Assembly: GCF_020520425.1 (NCBI RefSeq)
Contig: NC_079492.1
Span: 104,133,157 to 104,197,156 of the forward strand
Length of the DNA stretch: 64,000 nt
Source of the DNA: Spinacia oleracea
Lineage: Eukaryota; Streptophyta; Magnoliopsida; Caryophyllales; Amaranthaceae
Direction of reading: 5' to 3'
Under the pieces are notes generated by a model. It was given only the letters and a program-made list of their open reading frames with translations, searched no databases and was not told the origin of the DNA. A program made the translations under genes and the position numbers. Below, in pieces: positions 23,648 to 35,436 of the stretch; position 1 is the stretch's first letter; every line of letters starts with the position of its first letter.

Positions 23648-24430
23648 GCCATACACGCTCCCCCTTCGATGTCAGTTGCTCTATGATCGGAATGACCGAC
23701 ACTGAAAGGGACATGTAGGGGTTCCAAATGGACTAAATAGTCCAAGTCAATATGATCCAGCATTCCTGGACCTACATGTAGATCGGTTCATTTCGAACAT
23801 ACTACTATCTCAGGGCTACTTTCCGGGGATGCCACTAGGCCTAAGGGAGAAGGATTTGCTCTTATCTCCCCCTACCTAGCGTCTCTACTTCCTTTGGCTT
23901 GGGTTATAAGCCAACTGAAGACGATATAATTTGAAGTCTATCTCATGTACGTCTCAAAAATTCCAAAGCTTAAAAAGGACACGCAATTCTCTTGCCACCT
24001 TACCAATAGACTATAAACGGTATTTTTGCTCGCGAAGGAGAGAACCACCCTTGCTATAGCTTTCATGAACCGCTCATTCAGGACGACATACAAAAGCCAA
24101 GGTTTGAGATTTTCCATGAATGCGATATGTTGGATGAGGCACCTCACCTTACCAACACTAAATTTGACACCGAAGAAGCCTTGGATAAACAAGCTTTACG
24201 GTTACTATTCAATGAATTGAGGCCAATAGGAGATGAAGCCACTATCACCACCCTATTCATGTAAGACGAAGGATTGGATCCAACCCAACTAATCGTCCCG
24301 TCACCCACAACGGTGGAAGAAGTCAAGCATGGATGGTCCAAATTATTTCAATAGATCAACTCAAGAGGGATCAAGTTCAAGATGGCTACCGTAGAAGGAC
24401 CAAAATTCTTCGAGAACCAACCCAAAGTTT
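23648..24430 (+). pseudogene. Tat pol-region remnant without RT motifs
   Basis: Continues element I after the solo LTR. Short coding-like stretches are in different frames: 24026-24220 reads through FRTTYKSQGLRFSMN, and near 24160-24240 a frame rich in acidic residues precedes the expected RT start. I see no YxDD, RNase H or integrase motif, so most of pol is deleted. The identity rests mainly on position and is weak at the protein level. Confidence 0.4.
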
Positions 24431-25954
24431 GAGTTCAAGTCCAGGGTACCTAGCATATAAGACCTATTCCTTTATGTTTTCGCAATAATCCGGAAGTCAT
24501 CATCCGGAAATATTTTACTTCTTTTTTCGATGTAGTTTTTTTTAATATTAAATTCAATAAAACAAAGGCAACAATTCTAGTCCACACTATTTGCATAAAT
24601 TAACGATAATTTAAACATGCTTGCGAAGTAAGAAAAATAATCCACGGTCCACTATAGGCCAGCCAAACGGAGACTCACTCAGTCATACGAAGTGATTTAA
24701 GACAACAAAATAAACCTTATCATTGTTATTAGCTAAAAGAGCTAAGTAAAAGAAGCGAAGAAATCAAATAAAGAAAAAAGCAATAACTCTAACCTGTATC
24801 ATCCTTAAAGTACATAGGGAACCAAAACAACAAAGAGAAACAAAAAGGAAAGATCGGGATTACACCAACACAAAGTTAATACAAAGAGGCGATCAAAAGT
24901 TTTGGCCCACAAACATAAAAATACTTAACAGGCAGTGGGGCTAAAGGACAATACGCCTACCCGATACCTACACAAAGAAAACCATATCTTATCCTTAAAA
25001 ATTCCGCCACCGAAACTATCTTAAGTCACAAATAGAAAAATCAAATACGAACAATTGAGCATTTCACACTCAAGATCCGAAAGCTTCGCAAAGCACCTTA
25101 AAAACCGTTCAAACAGCTTATAAGTGCACGACCATTTACAAATTAAATTCAACAATTAAACACGAAAACGAACCAGGAACAATGCGAAATACCCAACCCA
25201 GCGCGAGAAAATTCTTGCGCTCAGCACCCAGGCGCGAGGAAGTTCTTGCGCTGGCCAGATAAGCGCAACAATTTCAATCATTTTTCATCAGGAATTCTTA
25301 TTTCTAAAAAATAAAATTCCTAAGTTATTTCCAAAAATCAAAATTTTCCGTTTTCTAAATAAAATGAGGGCTGAGTTTAAGAATTTCTGTTTTCTAAAAA
25401 AACGAGAGTTAAATTTAAAAAAATTCGTTTTCTAAAAAACGAGTGTCAAGTTTCCGTTTCTAGAAAACGAGAGTCAAGGCAAGTTTCTAAAAAACGAGAA
25501 TCAAGTTTCCGATTCTAAAAATTGAGAGTTAAGACAAGTTTTGCGTTTAGCGCGAGTTAAGTTGAGTTTTTCACATTTTCTCTAAAAAATAAGGTTGTAA
25601 GTTTGCCGCTTTCTTTCAAAAAGCAGGACAACCAAGTAAAGTTTTCCACTTTCTTTCAAAAAGCAGGACCGTCAAGTTTTCAATTCGTCTAAGTCTTCAA
25701 ACGTCCGTTTTCGAAAAGTTTCATCTATATGAACACCTTCAATGACATTGCGAGAAGGTATAAGTTCAGTTAGCAAATCTCCAATGACTCGCGAGGAGAG
25801 ATGTTGACGTTCCATGTGATGACCCTTAAGTCAAATGTTATCACTCAGCCGGGGGCTCGTGAGGCCCTCGCGCTCGAATCGGTTTCTCCAAACTAGATTC
25901 ACTAGACGCACTCTGTCCACAATACTTTAATCATCGTCTTAATCAGACTCAATC
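24431..25954 (+). other. 3' non-coding region of I
   Basis: No gene is visible in 1.5 kb. Bases 24540-24710 resemble the reverse of 240-460 in H. Two near-palindromes of the element's own word lie at 25201-25220 and 25232-25251 (gcgcgagaaaattcttgcgc type). From 25370 to 25700 there are loose repeats of 'ctaaaaaacgag...caagttt', a degenerate tandem array with a period of about 30-45 bases. Confidence 0.6.
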
Positions 25955-25969
25955 AAAGTGGGGGCTAAC
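25955..25969 (+). other. Polypurine tract of I
   Basis: aaagtgggggctaac lies immediately before the LTR start TGTAGACGCC. This is the usual Tat-type tract. Confidence 0.75.
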
Positions 25970-26465
25970 TGTAGACGCCTACATTTGACTCCTTGTCCCG
26001 TGCTGGAAGGTTCAATGATGAAACTATAACCCACTCGTCAACAATGCACTCTAGTTAGTTGAAGAACGACCCTCGTCTGAATAAAGAGACCATCTGGAGC
26101 AGAACCTGTTAAGTATAGTAACTTCCATAAATAGAAAGCATCCTAAAATAGGCAGGACACATACTTAGTCGCATTCGCACACCGTTACGGCTAAATATGT
26201 GGTTGCATTGATAGGAAGATAGAATATAATTGTCCGCGTTACAACACACCTGTACGCACCAGAATGATTCTTAGGTGTTTGCCTTCAGGCTCTAGAATAA
26301 CATAGCTTTAATTATAACACTTCTCGAACTCATATTTCTTGTAACATAGCTTTAATCATAACACTTCTCGAACTCATATTTCTTGGGCACACCACATGTA
26401 AATTTTAACTCATATTACTTAAACATGCTCACGAGTGCGTAGAATACGCTCGTTAGCACACGGGA
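25970..26465 (+). repeat. 3' LTR of I, truncated
   Basis: It starts TGTAGACGCCTAC, nearly the same as the LTR start of H. Similarity to the 5' LTR is clear at 26379-26458. The 3' portion (the 'caccagggatcac' region and the LTR end) is not found downstream, so the LTR is cut near 26465. Confidence 0.65.
26298..26385 (+). repeat. 44-bp tandem duplication
   Basis: The 44-base unit at 26298-26341 is repeated at 26342-26385 with a single T/C difference. It begins taacatagctttaat and ends catatttcttg. It is a recent local duplication inside the truncated LTR. Confidence 0.95.
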
Positions 26466-27410
26466 AAGCGCATGTTCTTCGTGTCGACCATAGGAGCATG
26501 GTTATAGTGTATGTTGACCTTCATTTCTATTTACCAAGTTGTCACCGTGGCCATCGGGAACCTAGGTAGAAAATCGGAAACACAATGCTAGATTCTTGAA
26601 CCACACAATGACCATCTGGTGGGAATGGTTTGTAATAGTGTAAAATGCTCCCTACATTAACTTTTAATTTTCCAAATGACCATGCTTGAGTACGTAGATT
26701 AGAGAGACCTTAACTTGCTATAGCTATACTAGGTGGAATCCCTCTTATATATTTGCACCCCTCGTTTGTACAATTAGTGACAACTGACAAGTTGTGCAAA
26801 CAACTCAACATTGATTGTTGTGACCAAGTAAAGTGTCTAGGGGTGCATGTCCCCGGCTAATGTAGTGTAGGGGCTGTTTTTATTCTCTTCTCGTATTATT
26901 ATATTTTGGATTTTGAATGTAAGTTTTAGGCCTTTGACGAATTCCGTTTAGAAATCGTCAAAAACCCAAACTTGGTCCGATTTATGAAACGCGTGACCAC
27001 TAGGTTTGACTTGATTTTTGGCAATCCCACCCTCATAGGGAGACAAGTTCTAGGGTCATACTAATGACGTTAATCGGGTTTGAACATTGAAAATCGAAAT
27101 TCAATTACTCCATATAAAAGTGCGTAATAACACCTACGGCTTAGGACGTTGAATTTCGGTGGAGTCTCCAACAAACTACTTTAAGGGCCCGGTTTGGAAA
27201 GACCATGACTCAGGATAAGGAATTAGGATTTGAAACCGAATATAGATTCGAGTTCGGGAACGAGACACTTATTTAGAAAGACTTACAAGCAAGGTTTATT
27301 CAAGACAAGGATCATTTTCGTGTACGAAGATCCTAATCATGACACTAATTTAGGCGGATTTTGGCATGCATTTTAGAACATTGAATTGTTAAATTGTACG
27401 TGATTGCTTC
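26466..27410. other. Unassigned repeat-like sequence
   Basis: No gene is visible. The minus strand near 27175-27160 reads ttggagactccacc, close to the core of the Tat primer-binding site, so this may be the leader/LTR edge of another Tat-type element on the minus strand. I found no LTR ends to confirm that. Confidence 0.3.
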
Positions 27411-28004
27411 TGTAACACTCCGTCAATTACAGACATGAGGCGTTAAAGGAAATACCGTTGAGATGGGTAATGTTACTCTAAAGGTCACTAAAACTTAACA
27501 GAATTATAATAGAAAATGCTGACATAAAAAATATTAAAATGGACTAATCCCAACCTAAATAAGCAATTGATAGAAGGCATTACAACCTTATAAATCCAAC
27601 AATCCCAAGTAAAGGTGAAATAAAATGATCAACTTAAAAACAACTAAATTTAGGACTCTCCGCTCTCATCCCAAAACTTAAGAGGAAAACTAACCTTCAC
27701 CTGCAAGAAACGTCTAAATTTCCACAGTCAATGGGGAGTAACTAGTAGTTATCCTATAACTATAGAAACACAATACTACGCATAGAAATAGGAAAGGAAT
27801 ACATACAACACGTATAACAAGTAGAGACAACACGATACACATACATAAATAAATCTTGTAAACCATGATTCATCATAATCAATACAAATAAAAAACATAA
27901 AGTCACGAAATCATGAACATAAACATGAATTTAATAAAGCATAACCAGGTCAATTAACCAATTGAATTCTATTACCCCATTATTAACTCGTCCTTTAACT
28001 TAAA
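27411..28004 (-). repeat. Fragment of a Tekay-like LTR
   Basis: It begins TGTAACACTCCGTC, matching the TGTAAC-type termini of S and D. It is A-rich on the plus strand like S, suggesting minus orientation. The other end (GTGTTACA) is not found before the Helitron-like sequence at 28005, so it is truncated. Confidence 0.45.
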
Positions 28005-28427
28005 CTAGTTGTTGGACCCGTTCAACGAACGGGCTTGTTATATATAGGTTTACCGGAATGTGTCAGTTTTGAAATAATTGGGACACTTTGACTTATGACA
28101 ATACTCAAAATTTTCAATTTGACTATCATTTGTGATTTATGGGTAAGGAAAATATGGTTGTGTTAATGTCTAAACATTTACATTGGCAAGCGTGAATAGG
28201 TAAAGTGTCATATTATTTCGAAACGGAGGAAGTACTAAAGAAGTAAAGATACTATCGTTAAAAATCAACTCCGTACAGAAGATTCATTTCCCAAGGATGG
28301 TTTTTGTCTTTTAGTTTGTGTTGTGTAATACTTCTACTTCAACCTCAAACTAAGCAAATAATTGTGAGATGTAAGGTTGATGGCCAACTAATGTATTCTT
28401 TCCTTACATCCTTTATTATAATATAGA
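28005..28427 (-). mobile_element. Short non-autonomous Helitron-like element
   Basis: On the minus strand it begins TCTATATTATAATAAAGG and ends with a hairpin (cccgttcgttgaacgggt) followed by CAACAACTAG. TC start, 3' hairpin and CTAG end are Helitron hallmarks. The left flank is A, as expected, but the base on the other side does not fit the A/T insertion rule, so the 5' edge may be off by a base or two. Confidence 0.5.
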
Positions 28428-29036
28428 ATTACAAATTTACAATGAGATAAAGATTATATTCTTTGATGTAAAAGCAAGAATAAAGTAAAGTATTTTGTTT
28501 TTCAATTTTCTTATTTTTGACTAATTACACAAATCAACAATGTAACATAACATTCACAATAGAAACAAATGAAGGGAGGTTCAAAATTAATCAAGAAAAA
28601 GATACATTCTAAATTGCAATTAGAAAAAAGTGAGTCAATATTTGCAGTCAATTTGGTACTTTGTATTTTACAACACAAAATATCTATGTGAAAGTAGATG
28701 TTGAAACAATAGAATCAGAAGGACGAACTTGCCTCTTTTGAGTTGTAACCATATAACTTATAATTTGGGAGCTTAAAATAATCATTTGACATTTTGGCCC
28801 ATCTTACAAAGTTCAAGATATATCTAGAATTCTAGATAAACCCATTGTGTTCGCATCTTTTCTTTGGTTTTTTTGTCAGTAGTTTGGTCCATTGTCTGGA
28901 AGCTCTATTGGGTCTTGATCAGTACTTGTGGCTTTGCTTGTTGTTGTTACTTCCTCTATTGTCGTAATGCTCCTGTTGAATATTAGTAACATGTTAGGAT
29001 ATTATTATATAAATAACACACACGTAGTATATAATA
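28428..29036. other. No gene recognised
   Basis: AT-rich, no convincing coding region, no match to other parts of the window. Possible host intergenic DNA. Confidence 0.4.
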
Positions 29037-29041
29037 AGTAC

Positions 29042-30031
29042 TAGGATTAATTGACCAGAATAATCCCAACTTTAGGTGGTTTGCTTTTAATAATCCCAAC
29101 TATAAGTTTTTTTTGTAATAATCCGAACTTTTACACTTATTGACTTTTAACGGGCCTAGCAGGTAAGTTACTTACTGTAGCAGGTAATGTATGGCGTGGC
29201 GCTGACATGGCAATAGAGAGTTAGTTTTTTTTTTCTTTAAATGCATTTATTCCCCCTTATTTATTTTCCTTAATAAATCTCCTTATAATCCTTGTTTCTC
29301 ATTTCGTCATTTTCTTTGATTCTCCACCCAAAATTTTAAATGTTTTCAAACCTCATATTTTAATGTGACATTTAATAGCTGAACGAAGTAAACCTCATAT
29401 GTTAGATCCACCGGGTCATTTTCGGGTTCAAGGGGGTGTATTCCTTTGGGTTTTTTTTAAAGGATACAGAATTCAATTTATTTAAATGGGTTACTACCAG
29501 TAACTTAATAGTAGTAACAAGGTTGATGACCTTTGATTTCAGTTATTTGAAAGAGATACAACCATAGCAGAAATGGTGGTTACCAAATGAAGCACGATGA
29601 AGATGATGTAGTATGATTTAAGTTTATTTACCTGCCAAATTAAACAAATAACACAAAGTAAAAACAAAAATGTCAAAATGAACCTCCTTTTACAATCAAA
29701 AAATTGTCAAATTACAATCTAAGGTTAAACATACGAGCATGGAAGGTGTTTGATTTTTGTTTTTATTTTATTTTACAGCAGATGAAAAACAAAAAGGGTT
29801 TAACTTTGGGTGAATGGATATTGAATGAATGACGTGTACCAAATTTTTTAGAGAGAAACTAAAAGCCCAAGTCCAAGTTTGCAAGTGTTTACCATTTTAA
29901 CAGGTTACCGGTTTTTGGGATTGTTAAAAGTCATTAGGGGTAAAAGTTTGGATTATTAAAAAAAAAACCATAATTGGGATTAATAAAAGTGAAACGTTCA
30001 AAGTTGGGATTTTTCCAGTCAATTATTCCTA
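29042..30031. mobile_element. Long-TIR DNA transposon, non-autonomous
   Basis: The ends are inverted repeats of about 110 bp. The left end starts taggattaattgacc and the reversed right end taggaataattgact. Both then read ...aatcccaactt..., a T-rich run, and aataatcc.aacttttac. AGTAC occurs at both flanks (29037-29041 and 30032-30036) and may be a 5-bp target duplication. However, AGTACT is itself palindromic and could belong to the TIRs. There is no transposase. Long TIRs suggest a Mutator-like or similar element, superfamily undecided. Confidence 0.65.
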
Positions 30032-30036
30032 AGTAC

Positions 30037-31034
30037 TATGTATTTGTTGTGTAGGTCAGTATGTGTATATTGCATTTGGGTATTGTCGTATTGATAATTA
30101 CCTATTCATTCATTGCTTTTGGTTTGGTTAGCCATCCCTTTTTAATTCTTTTGTTAGCTCAATACCTTGTCTTTTTGCTGTTAATTTTACTACAACACTC
30201 CCATAAAATTAATAATTTATGAATATGAGCATAAGGCATTAATATCTATCAGGTACGTAGAAGTCAGAGTCGTCCAACAACTTTAGGATGGTAGTCTATA
30301 CGTAGTACAAATTTAAGAAGGGATTACCATCTCTTAGGTACTCTGGATCACATGTATAATCTAATATTTAGAAGTTCATTCAAATCCAACACTTTAGATT
30401 GAAATTATTTGTCTAGGAATTGATTTGCAATGCATACTTTAACTAACCAATCAGCTTTTGTTAATTTACTGTTGTGAAACTACTAAGACTTGTTAATTTT
30501 GGTGATAAAAAATGGAGATCTTAAGATTATAAGAGATAGAGAAGTACAATTCCAAAAGTGGATGTTATGTTTAAGTAACTCCAGACCAATTAGGATGATA
30601 ATAATATTGGTGTGGGATAATGGTCAAATCAACTCCTTTTGTCTGTGCACAGATAAGAATTACAAATCCAGTAGCAGGAATGAAGAAGAAAGGAAACACC
30701 ATTTGTAGTATGAGCATTCTCTAAATTCCATCCTAAAGCATATAAGCCATAGACCAGTACATGTATTCTATAATACCTTCATCCATATAAATTTGTGTAA
30801 ATTTTTCCCTTAATAACTAAAATCACCCCATATATATTATGCCTTGGAAAATGATTGGGGCATGAGATCACTAAGGCTGAATAAAGAACATCCAATAACA
30901 TTAACATCTTTTGAACTTCAAAAATAATTTACGGACATGACATAAACACTCCCTTAGGTACAGGCGAGAAATACCCCCATGTCCCCAATCGACAAAGAAA
31001 CCCCAGCCATTAACTCGAACAACTCCCAACAGGA
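30037..31034. other. No gene recognised
   Basis: AT-rich sequence with only short open frames (30490-30708, 72 residues, no recognisable motif). The phrase ataacattaacatctttt at 30893 recurs at 31347, so some local repetition exists. Confidence 0.4.
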
Positions 31035-31329
31035 GACTACCACATTTTTTGACGGGGAATATCGAGAAATTTCAAACCCCTTGATTGGCATATCAAGTGG
31101 CATTTTCATGATTATAATGAAAAAAAATACAATCGAAAAATTGCAATGTACAGTATATTTGATATGTTAAAAAATAAAAATAAAAGAAAATAATTTTAAT
31201 ATAAAAAGATATTGTATATTTAAAAACGTTGATTGTATATTTTGACAATTTATTTATGAAAATACCCCTTGATATATTTTACTCGCCAATCATGGAGATT
31301 GACTGAGCGAAGCTCGGGACTACCACATT
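31035..31329. repeat. AT-rich insertion bounded by a 12-bp direct repeat
   Basis: gactaccacatt occurs at 31035-31046 and again at 31318-31329, enclosing about 271 bp. The enclosed DNA is AT-rich and ends gagcgaagctcggg, a short palindrome. A 12-bp duplication would suit a retroposon such as a SINE, but no tRNA-like promoter box or tail is clear. Identity unknown. Confidence 0.45.
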
Positions 31330-32081
31330 AACATCTTTAGAACATCAAATAACATTAACATCTTTTTGACATTTGTCTCAATCACGTGGAGAAATATTAC
31401 ATTTTAATTGTTGGAGATTAAAAAAAATAGTCACATTGAAAGCCCAAGATATCTCATTTCCTAACAATCTATCACCTTATTCGTTTAACAATGAAAAGTA
31501 AAGTTATGAGGGCTACTGATATCCAAAGAAAAGTAAAAAAAAAAAGTCGCATTAAAATTAAAATGCCAAAGAAATCCAAAATAGGAGACTAACCATATTT
31601 GTAAGCAAGCCCTCAAGCTTTCCCGTGGCTACCATCCTGCAAAAGTCAAACCCGCAAAAAGTCAGTAATCAAAACTGAAAAACACGATGGCAAAAAACAT
31701 AAATGAGACATGATCTGAGGGTGTTCGACAAATTGCCGCAATGAAAAAAGAGGGATTGGGGAGATAAACCTTGTAAAGATTGATCTTTGGTAATCTCATA
31801 AGAAACATTCTTCCAATGGGTTTTGTCCACGTGATATCCAAGCCCCCAGTTGAGCAACAACCGCGCAACTTCGAAGAAATTCTTGTTCTTCCTTTGCTTC
31901 GTATTTTTCAATGCTTTCATGAAATTGGGATTTGACGAACGAGGAGTCCTTAATTTGGAGGATTAAATGGGAGATTGACAACATGAATTGAAACTGATCT
32001 TGAAATCGAATTGAATGACATTGATGAAGAGGAGGATTGTGCGGAATAAACTGATAATGGGGAAGATAGAGGGAACAATAA
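31330..32081. other. No gene recognised
   Basis: Minus-strand open frames of 68-110 residues (31662-32128) overlap each other and show no known domain. On the minus strand the region is mildly coding-like (110 residues, 31796-32128), so a host exon cannot be excluded. Confidence 0.3.
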
Positions 32082-32385
32082 TCTATACTATATATTAAAA
32101 GGCGTTGATAACCAAGTCTATGTGCCATTTGGCACTTACATTAATCTCATTCAATGTTCTATGTCATACACAATTATTTAAAAATGATAAATATGTATGG
32201 TACAAGTCTTGAACCCATGACCTCTAATTTGTAAACCAAACAATTAACCACTAATCCAAATCAAATTATATGTCATCTTTTCATAACAAAATATAATAAA
32301 TGACAATTTAATAATTACGGAGTATTTATTCAAAAAATTTATCCGTGCATTAACCTGGGGCATCGTCCGGGCCCGCATACAAGTG
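32082..32385 (+). mobile_element. Possible Helitron-like or tRNA-related short element
   Basis: After an A at 32081 it starts TCTATACTATATATTAAAAG, the classic plant Helitron 5' end. It contains gaacccatgacctct, a phrase common in such elements. The 3' end is uncertain: 32342-32385 carries ccgggcccg, then acaagt where CTAGT would be expected. Confidence 0.4.
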
Positions 32386-34149
32386 AAAATACATTAGGCG
32401 TTGGTGTTAGTTTTGTTTTATTTTTTTTATTTTTATTTTATTTTAATGAACAGGAGAGGAATAGAGGAGAGTCTGGGGACACGTGTAGTAGTACAGATTT
32501 GTTGGACTTGGACACGTGTCTTCTTAGAAAGATTGGTTATCTTTGTTAAATACTAGGTATATCTTATTCTTTAATTATTACCCTAATAATAAACCTTAAC
32601 TTTAAATATTAAATAAAACTTTACTATTTATAAATCGAAAATATTATAAAATCATAAGATCTTCATAAGGAGTTGTGAGGAAGAATATAGAATATGAACG
32701 CCGGTGAATCCCGCAGCCCACCTCACAAGGTTTGTCAAGGCAAACCTCCAGACAATTCCACAACCGTCCGTGTCTAAGAATGGCCAAACTCCCAGTTCTA
32801 CTCGAATCACGTACTCCGAACTGTTCCAGACGACAACAATTAACCAGTGTAATTACTACCTGAATCCCGCAGCCCACGTAGTTGGCATGTTCCAATCATT
32901 GAATCCCGCAACCCAATGATTGTCTTACTCTCACAAATAGGGAAACACTTTCAAAATCTACTCAAATCATCAAAAATGAATTTAGGGATCACTCACCCTA
33001 AAAAAATTTGCAGAATCACATAGGGATCACTCACCCTTGATTCAAAACACTTTAAACACTTACTTTTCACAAAATCACTTAAACCTCATAATTTAGCTCA
33101 ATTACTTGCTTGCAAGTTATCTAGTTTATATATACTCAATATAATTTACCTAATTAAACTAATTAGACCACTAACTTATTTAATAAATCTAGACCCAATG
33201 TTTATTATTCAACTCAAAGTACTAGCCAATCAGTGATACTTATAGTTATTTCGTAATTACAACCTCTATCTTTTATTTAATACCCAAAGATGATACCCAA
33301 CCTTATACAATAGACAAGAATAATAAAATCGGTCTTTAAAGTATGCAATAATATACGAAGCTCTTTCTCATTCAAAAACTAACAAACTTTCTAAAGTCTA
33401 ATTGTCCACTTTAGTAGCATAAGCGTACATGAATAATGCAAGTCAAACAAGAAAGTAAATGTGGATAATATATGAGCATTAGGTTAACGGTTGATCTCCG
33501 GCAAGAACAAAATAACCCAAAAATCAGTTGTGTTCACACTCCTATCATGAACCATAAATTTACCTATTATCCCTAACTTGATACTAATTAAGTATTTTAG
33601 CAAGTTTCACACACAAAAGCACTCTGATTTACAACAACAACAACATGCCAGAACTTAACAAACTGGACAAAAAAATTGGATACTCCAAATAACGCCTTTT
33701 AATTAACAAAATAATTCTACAACTTAAACATGCTATAATTACAAGTATTTCTCAGCATGATAACACAATGTAAAGTATTAGTGAGGCCAAAGTTTGCCTT
33801 GATCTTATTGATGAAGGCCTACGGTAGTGTATGAGCAGCGGCAGCAGGTACTCAGGTAGTAGTATAAATAATACTCCATTACCGAGGGAAATTACCTACT
33901 CCAAACATAATTGTCCAACTCATTCTCAACACAAATCAAGTGCCAGCTATATTAGGTGATCTTACAAACATCATCAATTATATATAATTCTTTTTCCTTC
34001 CCATATATATACAACCTCTTTCTCAAACCATCGCAATATATGAAGTCAATTAAAATAAGGAGACTAGCTAGGAGTATGAAACTAACCTAATGACTAACAA
34101 TTATCTGTAAACGTAACCTCCTAATTAACACAATATTCCTAACTGAAAT
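32386..34149. other. No gene recognised; short dispersed words
   Basis: The phrase gaatcccgca(g/a)ccca occurs three times (about 32705, 32852 and 32901), and gggatcactcaccct twice (about 32986 and 33021). The repeated phrases suggest remnants of a repeat family. No coding region is convincing. Confidence 0.4.
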
Positions 34150-34500
34150 TAAATCTTACATATATACAATACAGTCTAACACTTATATTCGATTTTACAT
34201 ATTTTATCTTTTACAGTACAATCGTAGATATATAAGGTACAGTCTAACACTTACATTCAATTTAATATGTTTTATATTTTACAGTACAATGATATGTTTT
34301 ATATTTTACAGTAAAATAGTAGACATATACATTCTAGTCTAATGATTATTATATTTGATTTTATATATTTCTATTTTACAGTACAATTATAAACATATAC
34401 AATACAGTCTAACAATTAAATTAAATTTATAAAATATCAATTTTATATTACAAGCGTAGACATATACAGTACAGCCTAACAATTATATATAATAATTATA
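34150..34500 (+). repeat. Degenerate tandem repeat, period about 60-105 bp
   Basis: Five imperfect units each contain acatatacaatacagtctaac-like and attttacagtacaat-like phrases; the 'cagtctaac' word recurs at about 34172, 34240, 34346, 34408 and 34472. Unit length varies, so this is an old array. Confidence 0.6.
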
Positions 34501-34712
34501 TGTGACCATAGGGTTTCCCCCCTAGTTGTTTGTGGTTATTGCAACAGCCTTCCCGTTGTTGCAGCTCCTTTGGAGTCTTCCGCTAGACATTGTTGAAATG
34601 AATGTAGATCCCTCTTGTGTGAGAAGGGAGGGTCGGTATGGGATAGTGGCATTAACTAGCAGCGATGATGTCGGAAAAATAATTGATGCCTTTACTTTTA
34701 CGTTAATCGATT

Positions 34713-35436
34713 TACCTTCACATGCTTGGAATTGTGTATCGGGACTTAAAGCCTGAAAATATCCTGCTTCGAGAAGATGAGCATATTATGCTATCTGATT
34801 TTGACTTGTCTCTCAGATGTATTGTCAATCCAATGCTCTTCAAATTTTCTTTATCCATTATTGAGCCTGCAAAGATGATATCTTCAGCTTTGTGCTCTAA
34901 ATCTAGCTGCATTGATCCATTTTGCCTCCAAGCATTGCCACAACTTGTAGCAGAACCAATTGAAGCTCGCTCCAATTCCTTTGTCGGGACTCATGAATAC
35001 TTGGCTCCCAAGATTGTCAAAGGAGATGGTCATGGAAGTGCTGTCGATTGGTGGACATATGGGATTTTCTTATACGAGCTTTTATACGGTGAGACACCCT
35101 TCAAAGGATCAAGTAATGAAGAGACGTTAGCCCATATGGTATCACAACCCCTCAAATTCCCAGACACCCCTTTAGTTAGCTTCCATGCCAAGGATTTAAT
35201 TAGTGGGCTGTTTAAATAAACAAACACAAAACCGTATGGGATTTGTCAGAGGGGCTGCTGAAGTAAAGCAACACCCTTTTTTCGAGGGCTTAAACTGGGC
35301 TTTGATACGCTGTGTTGTACCAGCAGAACGACCTAGGTCCAGTGATGTTGGTAAGGTTCTATTTTCAAGCAAGAAAGATTCTAAAAAGTCTTTGGGAGTT
35401 GAGAGAAGCGACCTTGTCGAGTTTGAGCTATTTTAG
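34713..35436 (+). pseudogene. AGC-VIII (D6PK-like) protein kinase pseudogene fragment
   Basis: The frame from 34722 (165 residues) encodes the C-terminal lobe of a plant AGC group VIII kinase. It has YRDLKPEN (residues 6-13), DFD in place of DFG (26-28), the long insertion with Cys residues, then [29 protein letters not shown] and TPFKGS follow. The ATP-binding N-lobe is absent; a stop in the same frame lies just upstream. A TAA at 35217-35219 breaks the frame, and homology continues in another frame from about 35203 ([20 protein letters not shown]). The Glu of the APE motif is Lys. Living relatives (D6PK, PID, KIPK) phosphorylate PIN auxin carriers at the plasma membrane. This copy cannot make an active kinase. 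Confidence 0.88.

Larger units (their letters stand above)
16795..26465 (+). mobile_element. Degenerate Tat-lineage Gypsy element I
   Basis: A 5' LTR, Tat-type primer-binding site (18369-18386), long leader, decayed gag (20129-20940) and protease-region remnant (21147-22220, 23648-24430) are present. A 3' non-coding region, polypurine tract (25955-25969) and truncated 3' LTR follow. No RT, RNase H or integrase survives. It was hit by a Stowaway MITE at 21643 and by a Copia element, now a solo LTR, at 22226. Frameshifts and stops throughout show it is old. Confidence 0.78.

Noticed and set aside
34526-34756. 76-residue frame just upstream of the kinase remnant, considered as its N-lobe
   Set aside because: It has no glycine loop or VAIK-type lysine and is in another frame from the kinase part.
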